Shown here in pieces: positions 45,039 through 54,145 of a stretch of 64,000 nucleotides of DNA. The notes beneath the pieces were generated by a model, which did no database searches, was not told where the DNA came from, and worked only from the letters and a program-made list of their open reading frames with translations. Each line of letters opens with the position of its first letter. The first letter of the stretch is position 1. This DNA comes from CAIQQQ01 sp040399685 (GTDB lineage: Bacteria > Pseudomonadota > Alphaproteobacteria > Acetobacterales > Acetobacteraceae): positions 62,001 through 126,000 of the forward strand of contig JBBART010000004.1 of NCBI GenBank assembly GCA_040399685.1, written 5' to 3'. The translations under genes and the position numbers were made by a program.

Positions 45039-47981
45039 GTGCAGGATGGCCTTGATGACGGCGGTGAAGTCCGCCCGGCCGCAATCGTCGCCAATCCGTT
45101 CCAGGGCGTTCTCGCGCAGGGTTTGCCAAAGCGCGGCATCGGAATACAGCCGGATCAGATCGGCCGCGAAGCTCGCCGCATCGTCGGGTGAGCGGGCCAG
45201 GATGTCGCGTTCGGACTGCCAGCCGAGTTGGTCGCACAGCAGGGTGGTGGCCATCACCGGCACGCCGAACGAGGCGGCTTCGTGGACCTTGAACGGAATG
45301 CCGGCCGCGAATCGTGTGGGGGCCACGAACACGCGGGCGGTTTCGTACAGCGTGCGCGGGTCGTCCACGAAGCCCATATGCACGACTCCGGTGCCGCTGA
45401 GCAGGCGTCGCACATCCAGCCCTTCGGCGACGAAACCAGCGATCAGCAGTCGTGCGTCGCCGATTTCCTGGCGCACGCGTGGCCACACCTCGGCGAGGAA
45501 CCAGCACAGCCCATCGAAATTCGGTGTCTCGGCGCCGTAGAGCGAGCCCAGGGCGAGAATGTCGCGGCGGCGGGAGAACGGGGCGGGGGTGGGGCGTGCA
45601 TCGATGGCGTGGCCGAGCACATGCACGCGTGGCAGGCCGGCGCCTATGAGTTGCGCCTGTTCCACCGCATTGACGCAACAGATGTCCTGCACGAGATACG
45701 CCTGTCGCAATTCACGCTTCAAGGCGCGGTTTATGTCGAAGCTGCGGCCTTCCAGTGCGGCGGAAGCGGCGTCGCGGTTGCAGGCCAGGGCCTCGGTGTC
45801 CAGCACCACGCGGGCGTTGCGCATCGGCCCCCACGCACCGTCGTCGATCACGCTGGCGAGGCGGTGGAGGTTGTGGGCGCGACAGACCCAGATGTAATCG
45901 TAATAGCTTTCGCGCTCGCGAAAGAAGGCGGCGGTTGTGGAGATGTCGTGGTTCCACAGCAACTCCACCGTCTCATCGAAGCCGGCGCGCGGGTCGGCCG
46001 GCAGGTCCATCGGGTTCATCGGCAACACCGTCACCTCGCAACCGAGGTCCACAAGGCTGGCCACCACATCGGCGGTGCGCACGAAGCCCGAGCCGATATG
46101 GCGATAGGGGATGGTGTCTTCGATCAGCAGCACGCGCGGGCGGTGCGTGGCGGTGCGGCCGTTGATGGCGGTGCGCAGATCGGGCAGGGTTTTGGTGGAC
46201 AGCCAGTCGCGGTGCTTGGACAGGAACACGTCGCGGTTGCGGCGCATCAGGGCGCGCGGGGCGTCCGGGTTGCGGCTGGAGCCGAATTCCAGATGGATGA
46301 TCACGACTGACGGGTCGTAGACCACCCGCAATCCGGCTTTCCAGATGCGCACGCACAGGTCGGTCTCTTCGTAATAGGCTGGCGCGTAGTCCAGATCGAG
46401 GCCGCCGAGCGCGTGCATGACGCTGGCGCGGAGCATCAGGAACACGCCGGAGCAGTAATCGACGTCACGGACGAAATTGTAGTCCGGCTCGAACGGGTCG
46501 GCATCACGACCATAACCCAGGGCGCTGCCGTTGCTGAACAGGATGCAGCCGGCTTCCTGCAACTGGCCGTGGGTGCGCACGACCTTGCCGCCAACGGCGC
46601 CGATCGTCTCATCTTGTTCCAGGCGCTGCATGGCCAGATGCAGGGCGTTCGGCGGCAGGATGATGTCGTTGTTGAGCAGCAGGATATGCCGGCCCCGCGC
46701 GGCCTCGATGCCCTGGTTGGTGGCGCGCAGGAAGCCGACATTGGTGGCGTTGCGGATCAGTCGCAGTCCGTCCACACGTTGTTCGATGTGTCTTGTGGCA
46801 TCGATCGAGGCGTTGTCGATCAGGATCACCTCGAAGCTCGCCCCGGTGCTGCCGGACAGATGCAGCAGGGTTTGGATGGTGAGGTCGTGATGGTTGAAGG
46901 CGCACATCACAACGCTGATGTCGGGCGCTGCGACCGCGGGGAAACGCACCTGCATCCTGTTGCCGCCATTGGCCCAGAGGCGGGCCATGCGCACGAAGAT
47001 GTCCTTGCCGGCGGCCTCGGTACCGGGGCGTTCGGCGGGTGGTGCGGCATAGGGCGGGCTTGTGGCGGGCAGGCCGAGCTTGCGGCCAACGCGGAGATAG
47101 TGGTCGAAGGCCGTCAAGGACGGATCGGCGCGCAGGGCGGCGGCCACGCCCTTTTGGCGCTGGTAGATCTGCGGATCGAACCAGGGACTGGGTTGGCGGT
47201 TCTCGAAGCGGCCATGGTCGATAAAATGCAGATAGCCGTTGCGGATGAACCCGGCGTCGGCCGCTTCGGCGATGTCCTGGTAGCGTGTGCGGTAGAATGC
47301 CTCGTCAAAATCGGCGCTGCCGGCGAACAGGGCGGGGGTGGGGTTTGCCAGATAGTGATGCAGCGCACAGGTGTAGATGCCGTCAGCGATCAGATCCTCG
47401 ACCTGCTCGTGCATCGCGAGGTACCAATCCGGGTCGAAGTAGCGCGACAACGGCAGGCTTCCCAGCCACGGCGCTGTCAGCAGCGCGGTGAACGGCAATT
47501 CCGCGATGCCGGTGGCGTCCTTGAGGCAGGCGGGGTCGAAGAAGGCACTGCCAGAGACGCCTTCGTTCTGGCCGGCGATCAGAAAATGATGATAGCCGTT
47601 CCGCAAGCCGTTGCCCGCGAGCTCGTGGGGGGACAGGTCGCCTCGCCGGGCGCGATAGATGCCCTCGTTGAACAACCAATGCGGATCCCGCGTGGCGTGG
47701 CCGGTGGCGCAATAATGGTCAAATCCGCTGGCGAACTGGCCTTGCGTGACCAGGTTGCGCACGTCCGGATAGGCCGACATATACCAGGGCTCATCGAAAT
47801 ACGGGTTCGGTGAATAGCCGCGCTTGCCGCCGAACGCTGTGTAATGCGCCAGCGGGTCCGATGGCTCACCGGGCGGAAGGCGGCGCATGTGGGAGGCCAC
47901 GTACCAGTCGGCGTCGAAATGCTCCCATGGGCAAAACGGAACGGCTGTGCCAGGCTGTGGCTCTAAATCGGATTGGCTCAT
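45027..47981 (-). CDS. multidomain glycosyltransferase: repeat array, GT2 and GT4-like domains
   Basis: The 984-residue protein has three parts. Residues 1 to about 330 carry about six degenerate units of the type FDxxWY...G....HY...G (FDADWYVASH, YFDEPWYMSAYPDV, YFDPDWYLAMHEQ, FDEAFYRTRYQDI). From about residue 355 comes a GT2 domain (SVVMCAFNHHDLTIQTLLHL, ILIDNASIDAT, LLLNNDIILP, YYEETDLCVRIWKAG). From about residue 615 to the end is a GT4-like domain (VLLIEDTIPYRHIGSGFVR, VGHAIDARPTP-like segment, FVAPTRFAAGIPFKVHEAAS). It probably builds or decorates a surface polysaccharide or glycoprotein. No signal peptide is seen. Confidence 0.82.
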   Translation of the reverse strand: MSQSDLEPQPGTAVPFCPWEHFDADWYVASHMRRLPPGEPSDPLAHYTAFGGKRGYSPNPYFDEPWYMSAYPDVRNLVTQGQFASGFDHYCATGHATRDPHWLFNEGIYRARRGDLSPHELAGNGLRNGYHHFLIAGQNEGVSGSAFFDPACLKDATGIAELPFTALLTAPWLGSLPLSRYFDPDWYLAMHEQVEDLIADGIYTCALHHYLANPTPALFAGSADFDEAFYRTRYQDIAEAADAGFIRNGYLHFIDHGRFENRQPSPWFDPQIYQRQKGVAAALRADPSLTAFDHYLRVGRKLGLPATSPPYAAPPAERPGTEAAGKDIFVRMARLWANGGNRMQVRFPAVAAPDISVVMCAFNHHDLTIQTLLHLSGSTGASFEVILIDNASIDATRHIEQRVDGLRLIRNATNVGFLRATNQGIEAARGRHILLLNNDIILPPNALHLAMQRLEQDETIGAVGGKVVRTHGQLQEAGCILFSNGSALGYGRDADPFEPDYNFVRDVDYCSGVFLMLRASVMHALGGLDLDYAPAYYEETDLCVRIWKAGLRVVYDPSVVIIHLEFGSSRNPDAPRALMRRNRDVFLSKHRDWLSTKTLPDLRTAINGRTATHRPRVLLIEDTIPYRHIGSGFVRTADVVASLVDLGCEVTVLPMNPMDLPADPRAGFDETVELLWNHDISTTAAFFRERESYYDYIWVCRAHNLHRLASVIDDGAWGPMRNARVVLDTEALACNRDAASAALEGRSFDINRALKRELRQAYLVQDICCVNAVEQAQLIGAGLPRVHVLGHAIDARPTPAPFSRRRDILALGSLYGAETPNFDGLCWFLAEVWPRVRQEIGDARLLIAGFVAEGLDVRRLLSGTGVVHMGFVDDPRTLYETARVFVAPTRFAAGIPFKVHEAASFGVPVMATTLLCDQLGWQSERDILARSPDDAASFAADLIRLYSDAALWQTLRENALERIGDDCGRADFTAVIKAILHLGG

Positions 47982-48042
47982 GTCGCTGGTTCGGCCTCAT
48001 GATCGGCGCGGACATATCAACCAGAACGGCTCGCTCCGCGCA

Positions 48043-48058
48043 ATCATTGCGCAATGAT
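48043..48058. promoter_or_regulatory. perfect 16-bp palindrome between divergent genes
   Basis: ATCATTGCGCAATGAT is a perfect palindrome. It lies 62 bp upstream of the large glycosyltransferase start and 123 bp upstream of phaB, a good position for an operator acting on either gene. The core TTGCGCAA is preceded by another GCGCAAT. No cognate regulator is encoded nearby. Confidence 0.45.
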
Positions 48059-48180
48059 GGGTTGCGAATGTGATAGGTTGCGTGAACTGATGCAAAATTG
48101 CCATCTCGTCAGAGGATTACCCACTGGCGCTGCCCGTTCGTGGTGATATGTTGCGCGTACCGTCATGGGAGTGAAACAAA

Positions 48181-48903
48181 ATGAGCAGGGTTGCCCTCGT
48201 CACCGGCGGAACGCGTGGTATCGGCGCCGAAATCAGTCGCCATCTCAAGGCCGCCGGCCGCGTTGTCGTTGCAAGCTATGCTGGTAACGACGTGGCCGCC
48301 GCCGCGTTCTCGGAAGAAACCGGCATCGCCGTGAAAAAGTTTGATGCCGGCGATTTCGCCGCCTGCGAGCAGGCCGTGGCCGACATCATGGCGTCGCATG
48401 GTCCGATCGAAATTCTCGTCAACAACGCCGGTATCACCCGTGACGGAACCATGTCGCGCATGAGCCGCGACATGTGGGATGCGGTGATCGACACCAATCT
48501 CGGGTCCTGCTTCAACCTGTGCAAGCTGACCTTCGATGGCATGCGCGCGGCGAAGTTTGGCCGCGTTGTGAATATCGGCTCGATCAACGGCCAGGCCGGG
48601 CAGTATGGCCAGGTGAACTATGCCGCCGCCAAGTCAGGCATTCACGGCTTCACCAAGGCCCTGGCGCAGGAGGGTGCGCGCTTCGGCATCACCGTCAATG
48701 CGATCGCCCCCGGCTATGTCGACACCGACATGGTGCGCGCCGTGCCGCCGGACGTGCTGCAGAAGATTATCGCCCGCATCCCGGTTGGCCGTTTGGGTCA
48801 TGCCGAGGACATCGCGCGCGGCGTGCTGTTCCTGACCGCCGAGGACGCTGATTTCGTGACCGGGTCGACGCTGTCGATCAACGGCGGGCAGCATATGTAT
48901 TGA
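48181..48903 (+). CDS. phaB: acetoacetyl-CoA reductase
   Basis: The 240-residue short-chain dehydrogenase reduces acetoacetyl-CoA to (R)-3-hydroxybutyryl-CoA with NADPH for polyhydroxybutyrate. The cofactor motif is TGGTRGIG at residues 8-15, and the catalytic set is Ser134, Tyr147 and Lys151 (YAAAKSG). LVNNAGITRD and ERIP-like IPVGRLGHAEDIA fit the PhaB/FabG branch. The ending FVTGSTLSINGGQHMY is typical of PhaB. It precedes a DMT-family gene with overlapping stop/start. phaA and phaC are not in the window. Confidence 0.92.
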   Translation: MSRVALVTGGTRGIGAEISRHLKAAGRVVVASYAGNDVAAAAFSEETGIAVKKFDAGDFAACEQAVADIMASHGPIEILVNNAGITRDGTMSRMSRDMWDAVIDTNLGSCFNLCKLTFDGMRAAKFGRVVNIGSINGQAGQYGQVNYAAAKSGIHGFTKALAQEGARFGITVNAIAPGYVDTDMVRAVPPDVLQKIIARIPVGRLGHAEDIARGVLFLTAEDADFVTGSTLSINGGQHMY

Positions 48904-49751
48904 GGCTTCCTGATCGGGCGACGCTGGCCGGTTGCGGTGCAATCGGCCTGTGGGCGTCATTGGCCTTGCTGGCCCGGGCCGCGTCCGGCATCCCGCCCTT
49001 GCAACTGACCGCAATGGCGCTTGGGGTGTCTGCCGCGGCCGGCATTGCCGTGGTGGCGGCCCAGGGCAGGCTTGGCCTGCTGCGCCAGCCGAGGCTTGCC
49101 TGGGTGCATGGCGTGGGCGGGCTTGCCGGGTATCACGCGCTGTATTTCGCGGCACTTGGCTTGGCGCCGGCGGCGGAAGCCAATCTTATCAATTATGGCT
49201 GGCCCTTGTTGATCGTGCTGTTCGCAGCCCCTTTGCTGGGCATGCGGCTGGGGTATCGTCATGCGCTGGGGGCGGCGCTGGCCGCTGGCGGCTGCATATT
49301 GCTGCTGGGCCGAGGCGGCGCTGTGCAGGCTGACCGCGCTGTTCTGCTTGGCTACGCGCTTGCGATGGGGGCTGCCGTCACCTGGGCACTGTATTCCGTG
49401 CTGTCGCGCCGTTTGCACCGCGTCGCCACTGAGGCGGTGGCGGGGTTCTGTGCGGTTTCGGCCGTGCTGGCCGCGATGGCGCATGTGGCGTTCGAGCCGA
49501 CGATCTGGCCGGATCGTGGTGCGCTGCTGGCGGTTCTGGCGATGGGGGCGGGGCCGGTGGGCGGCGCGTTCTTTCTGTGGGATATCGGCATGAAGCGTGG
49601 TGATCCGCGTCTTTTGGGCACGCTGGCCTACGCAACGCCCGTGCTGTCGACGTTGCTGCTGTGCTTCGGTGGATTTGCACCCTGGAGCTTCACGCTGGCG
49701 CTGGCCGCGATGATGGTCGCGGCGGGCGGCGTGGTGGCCGCACGGGCCTAA
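48900..49751 (+). CDS. DMT-superfamily transporter (EamA type)
   Basis: The 283-residue protein has ten hydrophobic helices in two EamA halves (GAIGLWASLALLARAASGIP near the start, LINYGWPLLIVLFAAPLLGM, and ALGYALAMGAAVTWALYSVL-like second half). The family exports amino acids, purines or other metabolites. The only early start is a TTG overlapping the phaB stop codon, which suggests translational coupling. The 3' end overlaps the convergent ABC permease gene by four bases. Confidence 0.82.
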   Translation: MRLPDRATLAGCGAIGLWASLALLARAASGIPPLQLTAMALGVSAAAGIAVVAAQGRLGLLRQPRLAWVHGVGGLAGYHALYFAALGLAPAAEANLINYGWPLLIVLFAAPLLGMRLGYRHALGAALAAGGCILLLGRGGAVQADRAVLLGYALAMGAAVTWALYSVLSRRLHRVATEAVAGFCAVSAVLAAMAHVAFEPTIWPDRGALLAVLAMGAGPVGGAFFLWDIGMKRGDPRLLGTLAYATPVLSTLLLCFGGFAPWSFTLALAAMMVAAGGVVAARA

Positions 49752-51496
49752 GCCGCCCGCCGTTGCGCGCGGCGTGAAAGGGGTTGCCAGACCAGGGCGT
49801 TCACCACCACCACATAGCGCGACAAAATAAACACGCCGAGCAGCAGGCGCACGCCGTCCCCGGCCGCGGTGGCGTCGGCGATGTAGCTGCCGATGCCCTG
49901 GGCTGCGACCCGCGTGTCGCCCCATTGCGCCAGTTCCGCTACGATCGAGGTGTTCCACGCGCCGCCCGAGGCCGCGATGGCGCCCGTGACGTAATAGGGC
50001 AGGATGCCGGGCAGAATCATTCGGCGCCACCAGGCCAGTCCGCGCAGATGAAAGCTCCTGGCCGCTTCGAGCAGGTCTGACGGCAGCGCCTGCGTGCCGG
50101 CCAGTACGTTGAACAGCACATACCATTGCGCCCCCAGCATCATCAGCGGGGTGAGCCAGATATCGGGGTTTAGTTCGTTGCGCACGATCAGGCCGACAAA
50201 TACCGGAAAGACCAGGTTTGCCGGAAACGACGCCAGAATCTGCACGCACGGCCGAACCAGCCGCGCCAGGCGCGGTCGCAGACCGATCAGCACGCCCAGC
50301 GGCACCCAGATCAGCGTGGACAGCACCAATGTCACCACCACCCGCAGCAGCGTGATGCCGCCCAGTTGCGCCACGTTCAGGATCTCGGCCCAGGTCAACT
50401 CGGCCAGCAGGTCGCGCAGAAGGTTGAACATGCCCCACGCGGCCAAAAGGCCGAGAGACGCATACCACAGCACCATGCCCGACCGTTTGGTGCCACCGCG
50501 CCGTGTTGCAGCACGGCCGGAGGGATGGCCGATCGGCAGCCAGCTGGCCCAGCCGGCTGCGCGTGCCGCCTGTTCCATTGGCCAACGCAGCACCGGCGAG
50601 CGGCGCAGCAGGCGCAGCATCCACGGGTCTTCCTCGCGGCCGATCTGCACCGTCTCGTTGCGAAAACGGCCAGACCACGCCACCAGCGGGCGAAACAGCA
50701 GCTGGTCGCAGGCCACCACCACGACCACCATGGCCAGGGCCGCCCAAAGGATGGCGCTGGTGTCGCGCTCCTGTAGCGCCAGCGCGACATAGGAGCCGAG
50801 TCCGGGGAGTTGGTAGCTGGTCTGCCCCACCACGATCGCCTCTGACGCCACGACGAAGAACCAGCCGCCGGCCAGGCTCGCCATCGTGTTCCACACCAGG
50901 CCGGGGATGGATGTCGCCACCTCCAGCCGCCAGAAGCGTTGCCAGCCGGTCAGCCGGAATGACCGCGCCGCCTCATCCAGCTCCGGGGGGATGGTGGTGA
51001 GCGACTGATACAGGCTGAACGCCATGTTCCAGGCCTGGCTGGTGGCAATGGTCAGCACGCAGGCAAGTTCGGCGCCCAGCAGTCGGCCGGGGGCAAAAGT
51101 CTGTGCCAGAACCGTGGACAGGCTGACAAAGGCGAGCACCGGCACCGATTGCAGCACGTCGAGCATCGGGATCAGAATCATTCCGGCCCGCCGGCTTTTG
51201 GCTGCCAGCGGCGCCACCAGAAACGTGAACGTCAACGACACGCCAAGGGCTGCGAACATGCGCAATGTGCTGCGCAGCGCGTAATCCGGCAGCAGCAGCG
51301 GGTCGAGCCCGATCGGCTGCAAGCCCTCGATCGGCACCACCGTGGCCGGCACGGCACGCAGCCCCGCCGCCAGCAACAGCCCGACCAGCAGAAGCGCCAG
51401 GCCATCCCAGGCGGTCACGCCCCAACGGGCAGCACCTGACCGTTTCGCAGGCCGTGATGCGCGGCCTGTGATGTGCATCATGCGGGGCGCATGCAT
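49748..51496 (-). CDS. fused two-domain ABC transporter permease, NitT/TauT class
   Basis: The 582-residue protein contains two complete permease domains joined by a cytoplasmic linker at about residues 280-330. Each has an EAA-type loop: LDEAARSFRLTGWQRFWRLE and LLEAARSFHLRGLAWWRRMI, followed by LP-type contacts. Such fusions occur in nitrate/sulfonate-like importers. No ATPase or binding protein is adjacent. The start at 51496 lies four bases after the cupin gene, with GTGAGG just upstream; ATGs at 51481 and 51478 are alternatives. It is the last gene of the gloB-GST-cupin operon. Confidence 0.85.
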   Translation of the reverse strand: MHAPRMMHITGRASRPAKRSGAARWGVTAWDGLALLLVGLLLAAGLRAVPATVVPIEGLQPIGLDPLLLPDYALRSTLRMFAALGVSLTFTFLVAPLAAKSRRAGMILIPMLDVLQSVPVLAFVSLSTVLAQTFAPGRLLGAELACVLTIATSQAWNMAFSLYQSLTTIPPELDEAARSFRLTGWQRFWRLEVATSIPGLVWNTMASLAGGWFFVVASEAIVVGQTSYQLPGLGSYVALALQERDTSAILWAALAMVVVVVACDQLLFRPLVAWSGRFRNETVQIGREEDPWMLRLLRRSPVLRWPMEQAARAAGWASWLPIGHPSGRAATRRGGTKRSGMVLWYASLGLLAAWGMFNLLRDLLAELTWAEILNVAQLGGITLLRVVVTLVLSTLIWVPLGVLIGLRPRLARLVRPCVQILASFPANLVFPVFVGLIVRNELNPDIWLTPLMMLGAQWYVLFNVLAGTQALPSDLLEAARSFHLRGLAWWRRMILPGILPYYVTGAIAASGGAWNTSIVAELAQWGDTRVAAQGIGSYIADATAAGDGVRLLLGVFILSRYVVVVNALVWQPLSRRAQRRAA

Positions 51497-51500
51497 GGCC

Positions 51501-51950
51501 TCACCGAGGCTGCGGCCGCCAGTCGGGGGGGGCCATTTCAAAGCCGTCGAACGTGAAGGCCGGCGAGACCGTGCAGGTCACGAGGCTCCAGGCGCCCATG
51601 CTGGTGGCGGCCTGCCAATGGCCGGGCGGCACCACATGCTGCAGCGAATGCGGCACCGTCAGGTCCGGCCCCAGCCAATGGGCGCTGGCTTCGTGCCCAT
51701 CAGGTGAGATCGACAGCACCATCGGCGAACCGGCCTGCCAGATCCAGAGTTCGGTGGCGTCCACCCGGTGCCAGTGGCTGAACTGGTCCAGCGCCAGCAG
51801 GAACAGGATGGCCGTGCCGACGCCGCGTGAGCCGTCGGCCGGCGTGTCGCGCCAGGTTTCCCGATAGAAGCCGCCCTCGGGATGCGGTTGCAATCCCAGG
51901 GCGGCGACCACTTCGGCGGCCTTGGTGGAGGGGTCGCGCAGGTTGACCAT
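51501..51950 (-). CDS. DUF985-family cupin protein
   Basis: The 149-residue protein is a small beta-barrel cupin of the DUF985 type: LQPHPEGGFYRETWRD near the start, LLALDQFSHWHRVDATELW (metal-site histidines), VPPGHWQAATSMGAWSLVTC and CTVSPAFTFDGFEMA. Homologues bind small ligands and have no firmly assigned reaction. The ATG at 51950 lies eight bases after the GST stop; the upstream in-frame extension overlaps that gene and is not coding. It is the third gene of the gloB operon. Confidence 0.9.
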   Translation of the reverse strand: MVNLRDPSTKAAEVVAALGLQPHPEGGFYRETWRDTPADGSRGVGTAILFLLALDQFSHWHRVDATELWIWQAGSPMVLSISPDGHEASAHWLGPDLTVPHSLQHVVPPGHWQAATSMGAWSLVTCTVSPAFTFDGFEMAPPDWRPQPR

Positions 51951-51958
51951 CGAAGGTG

Positions 51959-52555
51959 TCAGCCCACCGGCTTGGTGCGGGCGATGCACGGATTGAGACC
52001 GAACTTGGCGAACCAGGTGGTCAGCTTCGGATGGCCTTCGCGCCATGGCTCGTCGCTGAAGCGCAGCGTGAGGTAGCCCAGCGCGCAGGCGATGCTGATC
52101 GAGCCGATGTCCAGCGCCTCGGACGGCGGATCGGATTCGATGGCGTCCAGCGCGCGGGCGACGGCGGCCTTCTGGCGTGCCATCGCGGCGTCACGCGCGG
52201 CTTCCTGCGGCTTGGCCTGCTCGCCGCGACGGCCGACGGCTGCGTCCATGATGCCGTCTGCCAGGGCCTGCTGCTTCAGGGCGCGCCAGCGGGCACCGCC
52301 GGCGCGGGGGAACAACGGAAGCCCGCCTTCCAGGCTGTCGAGATATTCGACGATCACCGGGCTGTCGAACAGCGACATGCCGTCAGATGTGATCAGGCAC
52401 GGGATTTTGCTGAGCGGATTGCTGGCCAGCAACGCCTCGGGCGAGGTGTGGGGATTGGTGGGGACGATCTCGATCTGCGAGTCGATGCCGCGAGCGATGG
52501 CGCAGGCCATCACTTTGCGGGCGTATGGGCTTGCCGGCGAATGGAACAGCTTCAT
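51959..52555 (-). CDS. glutathione S-transferase family protein
   Basis: The 198-residue protein has an N-terminal thioredoxin-like domain (MKLFHSPASPYARKVMACAI, NPLSKIPCLI, LFDSPVIVEYLD) and a helical C-terminal domain with SIACALGYLTLRF. Ser7/Ser10 are candidates for thiolate contact. The glutathione-linked context (gloB nine bases upstream) supports a role in conjugation or detoxification. Confidence 0.9.
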   Translation of the reverse strand: MKLFHSPASPYARKVMACAIARGIDSQIEIVPTNPHTSPEALLASNPLSKIPCLITSDGMSLFDSPVIVEYLDSLEGGLPLFPRAGGARWRALKQQALADGIMDAAVGRRGEQAKPQEAARDAAMARQKAAVARALDAIESDPPSEALDIGSISIACALGYLTLRFSDEPWREGHPKLTTWFAKFGLNPCIARTKPVG

Positions 52556-52564
52556 GGACGAACC

Positions 52565-53290
52565 CTAAAAATTATTTTTTTGTGTGCGCAGATCAGCCAG
52601 CGTGGCCACGTTGGGCGCACGCAGGAACGGGTTGCAGGACAACTCGTCAGCCAGTCGCGAGGGAACCGTGGCAATGCCTGCCGCGCGCTTGGCCGAAACC
52701 TCTTGCGCGAACACGGCCAGGGCGGCGTTCGTGGGGTCCACATGCAGGGCGAAGCGGGCGTTGCTCTCGGTGTATTCATGGCCGCAGCAGACCAGCGTGT
52801 CCGGCGGCAGGACGGCGAATTTGGCGAGCGAGGCGAACATGTCCGCCGCGTCGCCTTCCAGCAGGCGGCCGCAGCCGAGGCTGAACAGCGTGTCCCCAGC
52901 CAGCAGCACGCCGCCATCGGCGAAGTAATAGGCGATGTGGCCGCGCGTGTGGCCGGGTGTGTCGATCACCACGGCGCTGCTGGCGCCGAGTGTCACGTGG
53001 TCACCTTCGGCCACCTGCAGATCCAGCTTCGGCAGGCGGTAGGCATCGGCGGCCGCACCCACGACCTGCGCCAGCGGATAGCGTGCGCGGATGGCATCGA
53101 CGGCGGCGATATGGTCGCCGTGGTGGTGGGTGATCAGGATCATGTCCAATCGGCCGCCATGGGCCTCGATGGCTTCCACCACCGGGCCTTCTTCGGCCGG
53201 GTCGACGATGGCTGTGGCGCCGGTTTCGCTGCACCGCAGCAACCAGGCGTAATTGTCGGACAGGATGGGGATGGCGTGTGATTCGATCAT
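52565..53290 (-). CDS. gloB: hydroxyacylglutathione hydrolase (glyoxalase II)
   Basis: The 241-residue metallo-beta-lactamase-fold enzyme cleaves S-lactoylglutathione to lactate and glutathione. The binuclear metal site begins THHHGDH at residues 54-60. Further ligands lie in DTPGHTRGHIAYYF and LLAGDTLFSLGCGRL, and the glutathione region contains CCGHEYTESNARFALHVDP. The ATG at 53290 fits family length. It heads a four-gene operon and is divergent from a methyltransferase gene, an arrangement common in alphaproteobacteria. Confidence 0.95.
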   Translation of the reverse strand: MIESHAIPILSDNYAWLLRCSETGATAIVDPAEEGPVVEAIEAHGGRLDMILITHHHGDHIAAVDAIRARYPLAQVVGAAADAYRLPKLDLQVAEGDHVTLGASSAVVIDTPGHTRGHIAYYFADGGVLLAGDTLFSLGCGRLLEGDAADMFASLAKFAVLPPDTLVCCGHEYTESNARFALHVDPTNAALAVFAQEVSAKRAAGIATVPSRLADELSCNPFLRAPNVATLADLRTQKNNF

Positions 53291-53379
53291 GGCTGTGGTG
53301 TAGCACCTGCCGCGATGCCCGCAAGCGGGTGCCAAACGAGATCGGGTGCGTCAGAACCAATGCATGATAGCATCGCCCC

Positions 53380-54096
53380 ATGAGTGCTGACGCGCAGACC
53401 ACATCCCAGTTCTACGCCACCACCCAGGGTGTTGTGGTGGGCCGGCTGCTGCGGCAGCGGCTGGCCATGATGTGGCCCAGCGCCGGGGGGCGTGCCACGC
53501 TCGGCATCGGCTATACCGGGCCGTATCTGCGCAGCTATCTTGGCTCCGGTCAGGCCCGAATGTGCATCGCGCTGACACTTGCGCAAACCGGCACGGCCCA
53601 TTGGCCGATGACCGGGCCGGGCCTGTCGTGCACCGCCGAGGAAGATGCGCTGCCGTTTCCCGACCTGTCGTTTGACCGGGTGCTGCTGGTGCACGGGCTA
53701 GAGGTGGCGGAAAACGCCCGCCGGCTGCTGCGCGAGGCATGGCGGGTGCTGAAGGATGACGGCAGGCTGATCGTGGTGGCCGCCAATCGCCGGGGCTGGT
53801 GGGCGCATGTGGACAGCACGCCGTTCGGTCAGGGCCAGCCTTATTCATCCGCCCAGGTCAGCCGGCTGCTCCGCTCCTCGATGTTTCGGGTGGAGCGGCA
53901 GGACACGGCGCTCTATCTGCCGCCGGCGCCGATGCGTGTTGTGCTGCGTTCGGCCCGTATGTGGGAGCGGGTGGGACGGATTCTGGCGCCGCAGCTGGCG
54001 GGCGTGACGATCACCGAGGCGTCCAAGGATCTATACGGCGCCGTGCCGGTGGGGGCTGGGGCGCGTCGCCGGCTGGTGTTCACCGCAGCCGGTTGA
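53380..54096 (+). CDS. class I SAM-dependent methyltransferase
   Basis: The 238-residue protein has a degenerate Rossmann methyltransferase core: a weak glycine motif (LGIGYTGPYLRSYLG), the methyltransferase type 11 segment LPFPDLSFDRVLLVHGLE and EAWRVLKDDGRLIVVAANRR. The C-terminal part (GVTITEASKDLYGAVPVG) is characteristic of the proteins found divergent from gloB in alphaproteobacteria. The substrate is not known. Confidence 0.85.
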   Translation: MSADAQTTSQFYATTQGVVVGRLLRQRLAMMWPSAGGRATLGIGYTGPYLRSYLGSGQARMCIALTLAQTGTAHWPMTGPGLSCTAEEDALPFPDLSFDRVLLVHGLEVAENARRLLREAWRVLKDDGRLIVVAANRRGWWAHVDSTPFGQGQPYSSAQVSRLLRSSMFRVERQDTALYLPPAPMRVVLRSARMWERVGRILAPQLAGVTITEASKDLYGAVPVGAGARRRLVFTAAG

Positions 54097-54145
54097 TGGG
54101 GGAGGGGGGCTGCACAGCCTGCCCATCATCGTTCATGTTAAACTT

